In this document: positions 1 to 8,712 of the stretch, one piece after another
Layout: every line of letters starts with the position of its first letter
How positions within the stretch are numbered: position 1 is the first letter of the stretch
The notes under the pieces: generated by a model
Databases searched by the model: none
What the model was told of the DNA's origin: nothing
What the model saw: the letters and a program-made list of their open reading frames with translations, nothing else
DNA from: Clostridiales bacterium UBA7001
GTDB taxonomy: Bacteria; Bacillota; Clostridia; TANB77; CAG-508
Length of the DNA stretch: 64,000 nucleotides
Direction: 5' to 3'
NCBI GenBank assembly: GCA_002449785.1
Contig: DJXP01000024.1
Location: forward strand, 29,205-93,204
Position numbers and translations under genes: made by a program

Positions 1-2
1 CA

Positions 3-392
3 ACAAGAGTTTTACTTGAAAATTGTCATGTTATTGTTTACTCTTTTTCTCCAAATTTAAGACAAATAAGCACATATTTAACAGATATGAGAAAGAATAG
101 TGATATATTAAAACCAGAAAAGGTTATACCACTTTTATCAAAGGCAGATGATAAATCAAAATATAATCAAAAAAATGTTACAAGATTTATAAAAAATAAA
201 AAAGAAGTGGCTGCAGTTCCATATAGTCCTATTTTTATGGAAGCTGCATCTGAAGCTGGTGTTGCAAACTTCTATTTGCAAGCTAGATTATCTGCTGCAA
301 CAAGTGCTAGAAATTCATTATTCTTAAAGTCAGTAGATAATACATGTAAAACCATAAACAAAAAATTAGAAGAACTAAAATTTATAGTTTAA
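3..392 (+). CDS. ParA/TadZ-like ATPase, C-terminal part (5' end outside window)
   Basis: The frame is open from the first bases of the window, so the true start lies upstream; the ATG at 87 is internal. The visible 129 residues begin TRVLLENCHVIVYSFSPN and read like the last strands and helices of a MinD/ParA-family (CpaE/TadZ-type) ATPase: a hydrophobic strand followed by a helix, then a lysine-rich stretch and a proline strand (VAAVPYSPIFMEAASEAG). The P-loop would be upstream and is not seen. The next gene is a TadA/CpaF ATPase 29 bases downstream, and TadZ-like ATPases commonly sit beside tadA, where they localise the secretion machine. Assignment rests on position and fold impression, not on catalytic motifs. 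Confidence 0.55.
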   Translation, partial: TRVLLENCHVIVYSFSPNLRQISTYLTDMRKNSDILKPEKVIPLLSKADDKSKYNQKNVTRFIKNKKEVAAVPYSPIFMEAASEAGVANFYLQARLSAATSARNSLFLKSVDNTCKTINKKLEELKFIV

Positions 393-421
393 GTTACTTT
401 AAGTGGGAGGAGTCATCTATA

Positions 422-2525
422 ATGAATGGTATTGCGAATTTAGCATTAATTTTTGTCGTAATAGTTATAGTAGGTTATTTAATAGCTAGAACTATTAAGA
501 AAAATAAAAATGAAGTAGTTGAAAATGCTGAAGTTGATGATAAAACATTTACTCTTGATAAAATGGTTAAATTTGTTAAGCAAAGACTTGATGAAATAAC
601 AAAAATCAACCTTTATGATATTGGTTTATCTGAAGAAGAGTTAAAAAGAAGAAGAGCAAAAAAATATGAATTAAAAAAGGCATTAAAAGGTTGTACATAT
701 GGAGATGTTAATGATAAGAAATATGTTAAAGAATTAATATATGACTTATTATCAAAAGAATATGGAGTTGATGAAACAAATATTTCAAAAGCTATACCAT
801 TTGATACACCTTCACTTTTAACTTCTCAAGATAAATTTGATATTATAATTCATGAGTATAAAAAAAGTTTTTCATATGAAGCATTATCTGAACTTATAAA
901 AAAATATAATTTAGATGATTTAAAATACATAGAAGGTGAGTCTAAACCATGTTATGTTATAACAAAAGAAGAAATAGATGACATTTATGAAAAAGAAAAT
1001 TTTGCTTTAGACTTTACTGATAAACTTGAAGTTGTTGTTCAAAGAATATATCAAAAATATAAAGGATATAGTAGTATTGATGAAATTAGAGATATGAATA
1101 TAGATGGTGTATCTGGTGGTACATCAGGACTTCCTGAGAGTTTCTTAAGTCAGGTTGCACAAACTGATAGTGATTATTTAAAACAAGCAATGGAATCAAA
1201 AATTCCTAGAGCATGTGATGCTATATGGATATTCTTCCATGGTAAATCAATTCGTTTAGCATTTTTATCTTTCGGAACTGAAGCAGAACTTAAAAGAGTA
1301 TGTCAAAATATATATAAATATAATAATCCAGGACAATTGTCTGATACAAATGGATATAAAATCAATGAAATGAAAGATGGTTCTCGTGTCGTTGTTGTTA
1401 GACCAAGCATGTGCGAAACTTGGGCATTCTTCGTAAGAAAGTTCGACGTTAAGAGAGCAACATTAGAGCAAATAGTGCTATTTGATGGAAAAGAAGAGAC
1501 AATTGAATTATTAAAATTTCTTGTTAAAGGTGCAAGAATTATTTCTCTAACTGGTGAGCAAGGTTGCCGGAAAAACAACAATGCTTATGGCAATGATTGA
1601 AAATATATATGAAACAATGAACCTTCGTATTACAGAAACTGCATTCGAGCTTCACTTAAGAAAAATTTATCCAACAAGAAACATTGTTTCAATGCGTGAG
1701 ACTGAAACAATTTCTGGACAAGACTGTTTGGACGTTCAAAAGAAAACTGACGGTTCTGTTAATATCATCGGTGAGGTTGCAACAGACCCTGTTGCATCTT
1801 GGATGATTCAGTCTGCACAGGTTGCATCTAAGTTTACATTATTTACTCACCACGCTAAAACATTTCCAGATTTAGTTACAGCACTTCGTAACTCTATGTT
1901 AAGAGCTGGTGTTTTCAAAAATGAACAAACAGCAGCTGAGCAGGTTGTACAAGTTTTAAACTTTGATATTCACTTAGTTAAAGACTTTAGAGGAAGACGT
2001 TATATTGAAAGAATTACTGAATGTATTCCAGTTGAAGAAAAAAATGAATATACATTTGATCATAGAAAAGAAAAAACATTAGAAGGAAAATTTGATAAAT
2101 TCTTCGATAATGCTACAATATATTTTACAAAATCAACTAATAGAGAATTATATAAATATAGAAATGTTTTAGAATTTGTTGATGATTCATATGTTTTAAC
2201 AAATCCTATTACACCTGCAAATATAAAGGGTATGAGAGAAAATATGAACGATACAGATGTTGCGTTATTTGATGCATTTCTAGAGAGAAACTGGGGAATT
2301 AAACCTCCAAAACCACCTAAATATGATGCTAATGGAAATGAAATTAAACCAACAGATGGAAAAGATGCTAGTAGCGAATCAAATAACTCATCTAATGAAC
2401 CTGTAAGAAAAGTTCCAAGAATGCAAGATTCAGGGGGGCATGTTCAAACAAATTTAAACAAAAAAAATATACAAAGAAATATGAATGATAAGAGAAATGG
2501 TAATAGACCAGAATTTAAAAATTAG
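422..2525 (+). CDS. tadA: TadA/CpaF-type secretion ATPase, needs +1 frameshift at CGG 1568-1570
   Basis: Hexameric ATPase that would power a Tad-like pilus or secretion system. Frame one (422-1567, 382 codons) and frame two (1569-2522, 318 codons) join into a 700-residue protein when the C at 1568 is skipped. The join falls inside Walker A: TGEQGC then GKTTMLMAMIE. Without the shift, translation ends at a TGA at 1598-1600 and the P-loop is lost. After the join come a Walker B-like strand (NIIGEVATDP), the switch region with THHAKT, and the RMR-like MLRAG segment. Unusually for CpaF, residues about 5-23 form a membrane segment. The last 70 residues are proline-, lysine- and asparagine-rich and look disordered. 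Start: GGGAGG lies 10 bases before ATG 422. Codon use is even across both halves, so this does not look like a decayed gene. Confidence 0.88.
1568..1570 (+). other. CGG +1 recoding site 1 (Walker A of tadA)
   Basis: In-frame CGG, context GGT-TGC-CGG-AAA. Dropping C1568 gives TGC-GGA-AAA-ACA-ACA, which is C-G-K-T-T, the exact P-loop sequence. The zero frame reaches TGA after 9 more codons. An AAGG lies 5 bases upstream, but the other four sites have no such element. Confidence 0.85.
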
Positions 2526-2561
2526 TTTTAAATTGTTAATAATAAAAGAAGGAGAAAATAT

Positions 2562-4634
2562 ATGTCACCAGAGGTAATTAAATACTTCATTTTCGGTGTA
2601 TTTGGAGTTTTTGGAATAATAGTATTAGCTTATTTAGTTATAAGTAAGAAAATGCAGTCAAAAGAAACTAAATATGTAGCACAACTTGTAGAAGGTACAA
2701 AAAAATCTTCATTTAATCTTGATATATTCTATCAAAAGTTTTATATAAGATGTATAAGTTTACCTATTTTAAGAAGATATGCTCTTAAACTTAGAAGAAG
2801 ACTAGAAATAATAAACTTAGAAGATGAATATATTACAAGAAAGCAAGTTGCACAAATTATGCTTAAAGCGGTAATTGTTGTTGTTCCTGTTACAGCTCTT
2901 GTAATATTAATGACAAAAAATAGTTTAATGCTTATGAGTGCATTACTTCTATTTGAAATATTTTTTATTGAGTCATTACTAGAAGGTATGGTTGATGGAA
3001 TTGATAATAAGCTTTTAAGAGAACAATTAGATTACTTTGCTGAAATAAGACATGCTTATCATGAATATAACATGGTTGAAGAAGCAATTTATGAAGTTTC
3101 ACAAAGTGATGAAAATGAAGTTTCTAGACAATCTGAAAAAATATATGAAATTTTAATCTCAGATGATCCTGAAACAGAACTTGAGAAGTATTATGATATT
3201 GCGCCTAATAGCTATTTAAAAGAATTTGCGGGTATTTCATATTTAACAAAAGAATTTGGTGATAGAAAAGATAAAGATGGTGCATCTTTGTATTTAAAAA
3301 ATTTAAATAATATTACACAAGAGATGCAAATTGAAATATTAAAAAGAGATAAATTAGATTACGTTTTCCAAAGTTTATCTATGATTGCTGCACTTCCAAT
3401 CTTATTTATTGATGCAATTAAAGGATGGGCAATTGGCCAGTTCGCATTTACAAGACAATTTTATAATGGAACAATGGGATTTTACGTACAAGTTGGTCTT
3501 ATTATGCTTACATTTTTATCATATGTCCTTGTTAGAAAATTAAAAGATAATGGTAGTGTTAATACTGCTAAAAATATGGAAAATCCTTGGCAAGCAAAAC
3601 TTTATAAAAATAAATTAGCAAAAAAATTTGTTAATTTATTTATTCCAAAAAAAGGAACAAAAGAATATAGAAAAATTATACAACTATTAAAGGATTCTGC
3701 ATCAAAATTAAAAACAGAATGGCTATACATAAATAGATTATGTGCTGCTGTTGTAGGTTTTCTTGCTGCTGTTTTTGTTTTATTTGCTGCACATCAAATG
3801 GCAATTAATTATCAGTTTACAGAGCCTACAGCTGATTATAACTTACTGGGTAATATGTCTGAATCTCAAGAAAGAAAAGCCATGGAAACAACCGAGAAGG
3901 ATAATGTTTTCTTAAAAAAATATCAATATAAAGATGTTACTAAAGATGAACTTAGAAAAGAAATAGCTGAATCTGATGAATATGGTTCAAGTAATGAAAA
4001 TGAATTAGATACAATTACAGATAGAATTTGGGAAAAACTTCAAATTGTTAAATCTGAATACATTAAATGGTTTGAAATACTTGTAGCATGTGTTGTTATG
4101 GTAATTGCTTATAATATTCCTGTTTGGCTACTTATTTTCCAAAAGATAATGAGACAAATGGATATGGAAAATGAAGTTATGCAATTCCAAACAATTATAC
4201 TTATGCTTATGAAAATTGAAAGAGTTAATGTTGAGATGATTTTAGAATGGCTTGAAAGATATGCAAATATTTTCAAAGAACCAATTAGTAGATGCGTTAA
4301 TAACTATGAAAGTGGTCCTTGGGAAGCATTAGAAGAGCTAAAAAATGAAATTTCATTTCAACAATTAATAAGAATTGTTGAAAGTCTTCAAGCAGCTGTT
4401 GAGCAAATTCCTATTAGAGAAGCTTTTGACGAGTTAGATACAGAAAGAGCATATCATCAAGAAAAAAGAAAAGAATCTAATGAAAGAACAATAGCAAGAA
4501 AATCTAGAATAGGACAAGTTATTGGTTTTGCTCCAATGGTTGTACTTTTTGTAGGATATTTGATTATACCATTATGTTTAATAGGTATGACAAGTATGAC
4601 ATCAGCATTCTCAACGATGTCTAGTATGCAATAG
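2562..4634 (+). CDS. TadB/TadC-like inner-membrane platform protein (T2SSF-type), 690 aa
   Basis: Predicted polytopic membrane platform for the adjacent TadA ATPase. Hydrophobic segments lie near residues 7-28, 95-140, 268-290, 303-325, 390-412, 505-530 and 655-685, with long charged cytoplasmic stretches between. The last 150 residues (VMQFQTIILMLMKIERV through the paired helices to the C-terminal membrane segment) resemble a T2SSF/GspF domain, and an earlier similar half suggests a TadB plus TadC fusion; usual TadB or TadC proteins are about 300 residues, half this length. GAAGGAG precedes ATG 2562. It sits 36 bases after tadA, so the two are probably co-transcribed. The fold call is by pattern of segments and context; no catalytic motif is expected. 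Confidence 0.65.
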   Translation: MSPEVIKYFIFGVFGVFGIIVLAYLVISKKMQSKETKYVAQLVEGTKKSSFNLDIFYQKFYIRCISLPILRRYALKLRRRLEIINLEDEYITRKQVAQIMLKAVIVVVPVTALVILMTKNSLMLMSALLLFEIFFIESLLEGMVDGIDNKLLREQLDYFAEIRHAYHEYNMVEEAIYEVSQSDENEVSRQSEKIYEILISDDPETELEKYYDIAPNSYLKEFAGISYLTKEFGDRKDKDGASLYLKNLNNITQEMQIEILKRDKLDYVFQSLSMIAALPILFIDAIKGWAIGQFAFTRQFYNGTMGFYVQVGLIMLTFLSYVLVRKLKDNGSVNTAKNMENPWQAKLYKNKLAKKFVNLFIPKKGTKEYRKIIQLLKDSASKLKTEWLYINRLCAAVVGFLAAVFVLFAAHQMAINYQFTEPTADYNLLGNMSESQERKAMETTEKDNVFLKKYQYKDVTKDELRKEIAESDEYGSSNENELDTITDRIWEKLQIVKSEYIKWFEILVACVVMVIAYNIPVWLLIFQKIMRQMDMENEVMQFQTIILMLMKIERVNVEMILEWLERYANIFKEPISRCVNNYESGPWEALEELKNEISFQQLIRIVESLQAAVEQIPIREAFDELDTERAYHQEKRKESNERTIARKSRIGQVIGFAPMVVLFVGYLIIPLCLIGMTSMTSAFSTMSSMQ

Positions 4635-4660
4635 TTTAATATTTAAGAAATGGAGAAATT

Positions 4661-5479
4661 ATGGAAAATGCTGCAAAAGCTTTAGAAATTGCTGCAGGAG
4701 TTTTAATTGGTGTTCTCTTGATGGCATTAATTGTATATTTCTTTAAAAGTGCTGGAGAGTGGCCTCAGCAAGAAGAAGATATGGCTTCTGTTGAGCAAGT
4801 AGCAAAATTTAACTTAGAGTATGAAGTATACAACAAAAAAGGAATGTATGGTGTTGATGTAATTTCTTGTTTAAATAAAGCAAAAGATAATAATGATAAA
4901 TACTTTGGTGATCAATCTAAACTTGGTTTTTTAACTGAAGGTAGACATCCAAAAGAATATGTAATAGATGTTTTTGTAAAATTAAAGGATTCAAAATTAT
5001 ATGAAAGCATAGAAGTTAAATATATTGATGATGAATCAAAAAAAGAAAAAGTTTATTTATTAGGAAATACAGATTTAAATAATGTTCAATTGAGTAGTGT
5101 ATTTACAAATGTTGAGTATGATGGTAAGTATACCAATTTTAGTTCTAATATAAGCTTAAGTGATGCAATAGATATATCTAAGAATTCGAATAAATTTATT
5201 AATTTAGGTACTCCAGGTTCAGATGGATATTATTCATTACTAAATGATGATAGGTCAGATTATAATACTTCAAGTGGTATTTATCCTTTGTTAAAATTTG
5301 CAAGTGATAATATGAAAATTACTGTTAGAAATACTGATTCAAATACTATAAGTATATGGAGTTCATGCACTTGGACAACTGCGTTATATAATTTAAAAAC
5401 AAAAAGGTTTAAGTGTGATGAACTAAAATATAATGAAAAAACAGGAAGAATTAATGCAATATACTTTTCAGAAATTTAA
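4661..5479 (+). CDS. Pilin-like membrane-anchored protein, MENA-KAL family, 272 aa
   Basis: First of a row of related small proteins. It opens with MENAAKALEIAAGVLIGVLL, so a single membrane helix (residues about 8-30) starts almost at the N terminus, as in pseudopilins or class III pilins, followed by an exported domain. No classical prepilin G/E cleavage site is obvious. Residues 46-75 (FNLEYEVYNKKG, DVISCLNKA) recur in the next two proteins. Two cysteines occur in the exported part. GGAG precedes ATG 4661. Position directly after the platform gene suggests a structural subunit of the Tad-like system. Exact role is unknown to me. Confidence 0.6.
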   Translation: MENAAKALEIAAGVLIGVLLMALIVYFFKSAGEWPQQEEDMASVEQVAKFNLEYEVYNKKGMYGVDVISCLNKAKDNNDKYFGDQSKLGFLTEGRHPKEYVIDVFVKLKDSKLYESIEVKYIDDESKKEKVYLLGNTDLNNVQLSSVFTNVEYDGKYTNFSSNISLSDAIDISKNSNKFINLGTPGSDGYYSLLNDDRSDYNTSSGIYPLLKFASDNMKITVRNTDSNTISIWSSCTWTTALYNLKTKRFKCDELKYNEKTGRINAIYFSEI

Positions 5480-5501
5480 TACATAAATTAGGAGTAATTT
5501 T

Positions 5502-6113
5502 ATGGAAAATGCATCAAAAGCCTTAATAATTGCTGGTGGAGTATTAATAGGTGTTTTAATATTATCTATGTTTGTTTATGTTTTTAGGTCTGCTGCTAAA
5601 ACTAACCAAAGCTATGATGAAAAAATGGCCCAAGAGCAATTAGAGGCATATAATGCTGGGTTTGAAGTTTATAATAGAGATAATAATACTATAATGGATT
5701 TATTAACTGTTATTAATTTAGCTTATGATACTAATGTTAGCTGTGATTATGACCCACAAAATAGTGTTGAAATATTGATTAAAATTTCAGAAAATAAATA
5801 TTTTAGAGTTTTAGGAGACTATGATAAAAAGAATTATATGTCTAAAAATAGAGTATTAATTGCTTCAAATGAAAAAGACATTGGTTCAGGGAAAACAGTT
5901 TCAATATATGATTTAGTAAATAAAACTTTTGGAGATGATGTGTTTAAATTTCAAATTCCTTCTTCAGATGAAAATGATAAACTTTCTACTACTAAATTAG
6001 ATGGTAATGAAACTAAATATAAATATTTATTCAAATGCAAAGAAATTAGATATGATTTAAAATCTGGAAAAGTTGAATTTATGAAATTTGAGTTAGATGG
6101 TCCGCAGTACTAA
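5502..6113 (+). CDS. Pilin-like membrane-anchored protein, MENASKAL family, 203 aa
   Basis: Paralog of the preceding gene. N terminus MENASKALIIAGGVLIGVLI with one membrane helix (residues about 8-29), then a charged exported region with AYNAGFEVYNRDN and DLLTVINLAYDTN matching the corresponding segment of its neighbour. The C-terminal end (CKEIRYDLKSGKVEFMKFE) matches the end of the 6193 gene (CKEVTYHKKNGRIASLVFE) and of the 4661 gene (CDELKYNEKTGRINAIYF), so the three share both ends and differ in the middle. GGAG lies 9 bases before the ATG, and only 22 bases separate it from the previous stop. Probable minor or major pilin-like subunit. Confidence 0.6.
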   Translation: MENASKALIIAGGVLIGVLILSMFVYVFRSAAKTNQSYDEKMAQEQLEAYNAGFEVYNRDNNTIMDLLTVINLAYDTNVSCDYDPQNSVEILIKISENKYFRVLGDYDKKNYMSKNRVLIASNEKDIGSGKTVSIYDLVNKTFGDDVFKFQIPSSDENDKLSTTKLDGNETKYKYLFKCKEIRYDLKSGKVEFMKFELDGPQY

Positions 6114-6192
6114 ATATTTAATTTAAAATAATAATCTTGAATAATAATTATAATAATGTTATAATTATGCTTATGTTGGAAAAGGATTTTTT

Positions 6193-6624
6193 ATGAAAAA
6201 AAGTGTAATTTTTATTATAACTTTCTTATTTATTGTTGTAATTTTAGGAATTACAAGTTATAATAAATTGAAAACAGAAAAAAATAGTGTATTAAAGTTT
6301 AATCAAGAATTTGAAGAATATAATAAGCAAGATTTAAATGGATTAGATGTTATTACATTAATTAACAAAGCAACTAGTAATAACGAAAAATATAATATTA
6401 AGAAAAATGATGATAATATTTATATCTTAGATGATGAATATAGTATCGAAATATATGTTATTTTTGATGATGTTTCATATTCTATGGAAAGAATTAATAA
6501 TAGTGGAACAAATTCTTTTATTAAGCTTTTTGCAGATGTTAAATTTGATTGCAAAGAAGTAACATATCATAAAAAAAATGGAAGAATTGCTTCTTTAGTG
6601 TTTGAAGCTAAAGATTATAAATAA
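6193..6624 (+). CDS. Short pilin-like paralog, 143 aa
   Basis: Third member of the family but with a different N terminus: MKKSVIFIITFLFIVVILGI, a conventional lysine-plus-hydrophobic signal anchor instead of MENASKAL. From residue 35 it matches the 4661 protein (FNQEFEEYNKQDLNGLDVITLINKA) and ends with the shared C-terminal block CKEVTYHKKNGRI. It may be a variant subunit exported by another route or a recently re-headed duplicate. ATG 6193 follows GGAAAAGGATTTTTT, a moderately good ribosome site. Confidence 0.55.
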   Translation: MKKSVIFIITFLFIVVILGITSYNKLKTEKNSVLKFNQEFEEYNKQDLNGLDVITLINKATSNNEKYNIKKNDDNIYILDDEYSIEIYVIFDDVSYSMERINNSGTNSFIKLFADVKFDCKEVTYHKKNGRIASLVFEAKDYK

Positions 6625-6729
6625 GTTCTTAGTGTTACTATGGCACAAAAGTTATAAAAATACAAAAGATATAATATTTTTGCTATAGTTTTTAAAATAA
6701 ATTATAAACAAAATAAGGAGGAAGAAGTT

Positions 6730-7206
6730 ATGGAGAATGCTTCTAAAGCGTTAATAATTGCAGGTGCAATTTTATTATCTATTTTAATTATAGCAATTGG
6801 TATGTTTATTTATACCAGTTCACAAAGTACAATTAATGATTCATTAACACAAATGAATACACAAGAAATCGAGGCTTTCAATAGTCAATTCACAATTTAT
6901 GGTGGTTCACAAAATGGTGCAAAATTAAAATCAATGGTAGGAACATGTATAGCAAATGCAAATACATACAAAGAAGAACCTGCTAAATTACCTAGAGTGT
7001 CAATTAACAAATTTTCAGAAAAACTAGGCGATGGTAATAATGCAGATACTGGTACATTAAATAAAGGTGGAGATACTCCTGAATTAAACAATTATATAAA
7101 TACACTTGCAACAATTAGGAATAACTTAGAAAATAAACATTCTTATACTGTAAATTTCGGTTATTCAAATAATGGTGTTTTAACATCAATAACTATAACA
7201 TATTAG
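6730..7206 (+). CDS. Pilin-like membrane-anchored protein, MENASKAL family, 158 aa
   Basis: N terminus MENASKALIIAGAILLSILI with one helix (about residues 8-30), then a small exported domain rich in N, T and S (FNSQFTIYGGSQNGAKLKSM). It has the strongest ribosome site in the row (AAGGAGGAAG) and its own upstream region of about 105 bases, which hints at higher expression; it could be the major subunit. The 43-base hairpin just after its stop (7220-7262) would protect its transcript 3' end. Confidence 0.6.
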   Translation: MENASKALIIAGAILLSILIIAIGMFIYTSSQSTINDSLTQMNTQEIEAFNSQFTIYGGSQNGAKLKSMVGTCIANANTYKEEPAKLPRVSINKFSEKLGDGNNADTGTLNKGGDTPELNNYINTLATIRNNLENKHSYTVNFGYSNNGVLTSITITY

Positions 7207-7219
7207 GTTTTGTTTTTTA

Positions 7220-7262
7220 TTTGATATAAGGTGATATTACTAATATATCACTTTATATCAAA
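7220..7262 (+). repeat. Strong inverted repeat between pilin-like genes
   Basis: Arms 7220-7237 and 7245-7262 are complementary over 18 bases with one G-T pair, around a 7-base loop. It is not followed by a T-run, so it is more likely an mRNA stabiliser or processing signal between the 6730 and 7295 genes than a full terminator. Confidence 0.6.
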
Positions 7263-7294
7263 TTATATCTGAATCTTTAAGGAAGGTAATAATA

Positions 7295-8077
7295 ATGGAT
7301 GAGAATGCAACACATGCACTTATGCTTACTTTTGGTTTATTTGTTCTTATAATAGCGTTAAGTATTTCAATGTATATGTTTGGTCAGGTTACAAATATTG
7401 CTGAAAAGCTTATTTATTATTCTGATTCAACCAATTACTATGATTCAATTAAATTTGATTCTTATTCATATAATAATGACCCTAATCGTCAAAAAGAAAT
7501 TATACCTTCTGTTGAAAGATATGTAAATACTGAAACAATTATTCCTACTCTTTATAGATATGATAAAGAAAACTTCTGTGTTAAAATTTATGATGCTACT
7601 GTAGAAAATGAAGGTTCACCAAAGTTAATTCAAATATTTGATAGAAATATAGAAAACAATGTAAATAGAGCAGTAAGTGATAGTAAAGCTACTGCTAGTA
7701 GTAAAGATAAAAGTTCTATTACAAATTATGCATATAAACAAATATTTGACAATAAAGAAAAAAAACCGGAAATATTTATGTTTGGAGCACCATGGACAGG
7801 TAGCCCAGAAGATATAAAAAGTAGGTTAGATTTATATATTAGTGGTACAGCTGGATATATTGAAGGTGTTTATGTTGATTATACAAATAATAATTTTTCA
7901 AAAGCTGTAAATGTAAGCCGCACAAATCCAAATAATATTAGATTCAAAGAAAGATTTATTAGTTATTCATATACAGGTGACACATTTGTTACTGATGATG
8001 GTGATGAACTTGTTAATGTGGATGCAAAAGATAAATTGGTAATTATTTATACAATACTAGGTAAGTATTCTGAATAA
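7295..8077 (+). CDS. Membrane-anchored Tad-locus protein, 260 aa
   Basis: N terminus MDENATHALMLTFGLFVLII carries the same layout as the MENASKAL proteins (short acidic head, one helix about residues 9-30), then about 230 exported residues with no cysteine-rich or catalytic motif apart from one Cys. The head MDENATHAL is a divergent form of MENASKAL. Good ribosome site AAGGAAGG before ATG 7295. Likely a larger pseudopilin or tip component; function not recognised. Confidence 0.5.
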   Translation: MDENATHALMLTFGLFVLIIALSISMYMFGQVTNIAEKLIYYSDSTNYYDSIKFDSYSYNNDPNRQKEIIPSVERYVNTETIIPTLYRYDKENFCVKIYDATVENEGSPKLIQIFDRNIENNVNRAVSDSKATASSKDKSSITNYAYKQIFDNKEKKPEIFMFGAPWTGSPEDIKSRLDLYISGTAGYIEGVYVDYTNNNFSKAVNVSRTNPNNIRFKERFISYSYTGDTFVTDDGDELVNVDAKDKLVIIYTILGKYSE

Positions 8078-8156
8078 TTTAATAAGAGTTTAAATTTATA
8101 TTTATTTAATAAATAAAATAAAATACTAATAAATGGTTAGTATATAGGAGGATTAT

Positions 8157-8687
8157 ATGAGTGATACACTAATTACAATGATTGCTATATTATTAGCAGC
8201 TATTCTAATGTTTATTTTCCCATTATTATCAATTTCTGAAAGAAGTGATGATATATCTCAATTATCTGTACAAACTGCCGTAACTGAATTTGTTGACAAT
8301 TCTAGGTCTATTGGTAAAATTACAATGGATAATTATGATAAATTATTAGCTACTATTCAAGCTACTGGAAATTCTTATGATGTTGAGATGGAAGTTAAAG
8401 TTTTAGATGAAAATGTTGGAAAAAAATCTGCTTGGATTCAAGGTACTGTAATAGGTGAAAATGTTTATTATTCTGTTTTTACTACTCAAATTATCGACAC
8501 TATTACAAAATCACCTAATGGTGTATATGTAATGAAAGAAGGAGATATTTTTTCTGTTAGTATAAAGAATACTAATAAAACAATGTCTCAAACAATTAGA
8601 GGAGTATTTTATTCTATAGCAGGTGGTGATGTTTATTCAATTGCGGCACAACATTCTGGTGTTGTTACTGCAAATGGATCTAATTAA
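8157..8687 (+). CDS. TadE-like/pseudopilin membrane protein, 176 aa
   Basis: MSDTLITMIAILLAAILMFIF forms one N-terminal helix (residues about 4-24), followed by an exported region with VQTAVTEFVDNSRSIGKIT and DNYDKLLATIQATG. That order (anchor, then a Q/T-rich stretch and a start-of-domain helix) is typical of TadE/TadF-like minor pilins. AGGAGG sits 6 bases before ATG 8157. It precedes the much larger 8713 gene by 25 bases, as tadE-tadF-tadG genes commonly cluster. Family assignment is by layout. Confidence 0.5.
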   Translation: MSDTLITMIAILLAAILMFIFPLLSISERSDDISQLSVQTAVTEFVDNSRSIGKITMDNYDKLLATIQATGNSYDVEMEVKVLDENVGKKSAWIQGTVIGENVYYSVFTTQIIDTITKSPNGVYVMKEGDIFSVSIKNTNKTMSQTIRGVFYSIAGGDVYSIAAQHSGVVTANGSN

Positions 8688-8712
8688 TTTTAATAAATAA
8701 AGGAAATAGTTA

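Noticed and set aside
1555..1570. prfB-type shift driven by an internal Shine-Dalgarno and stop
   Set aside because: Only tadA has an AAGG upstream and only addA has an adjacent stop; no site has both.
422..2525. tadA, addA and others as pseudogenes
   Set aside because: No second lesion in 230-1500 downstream codons, motifs fully kept, and the same lesion type in all cases.
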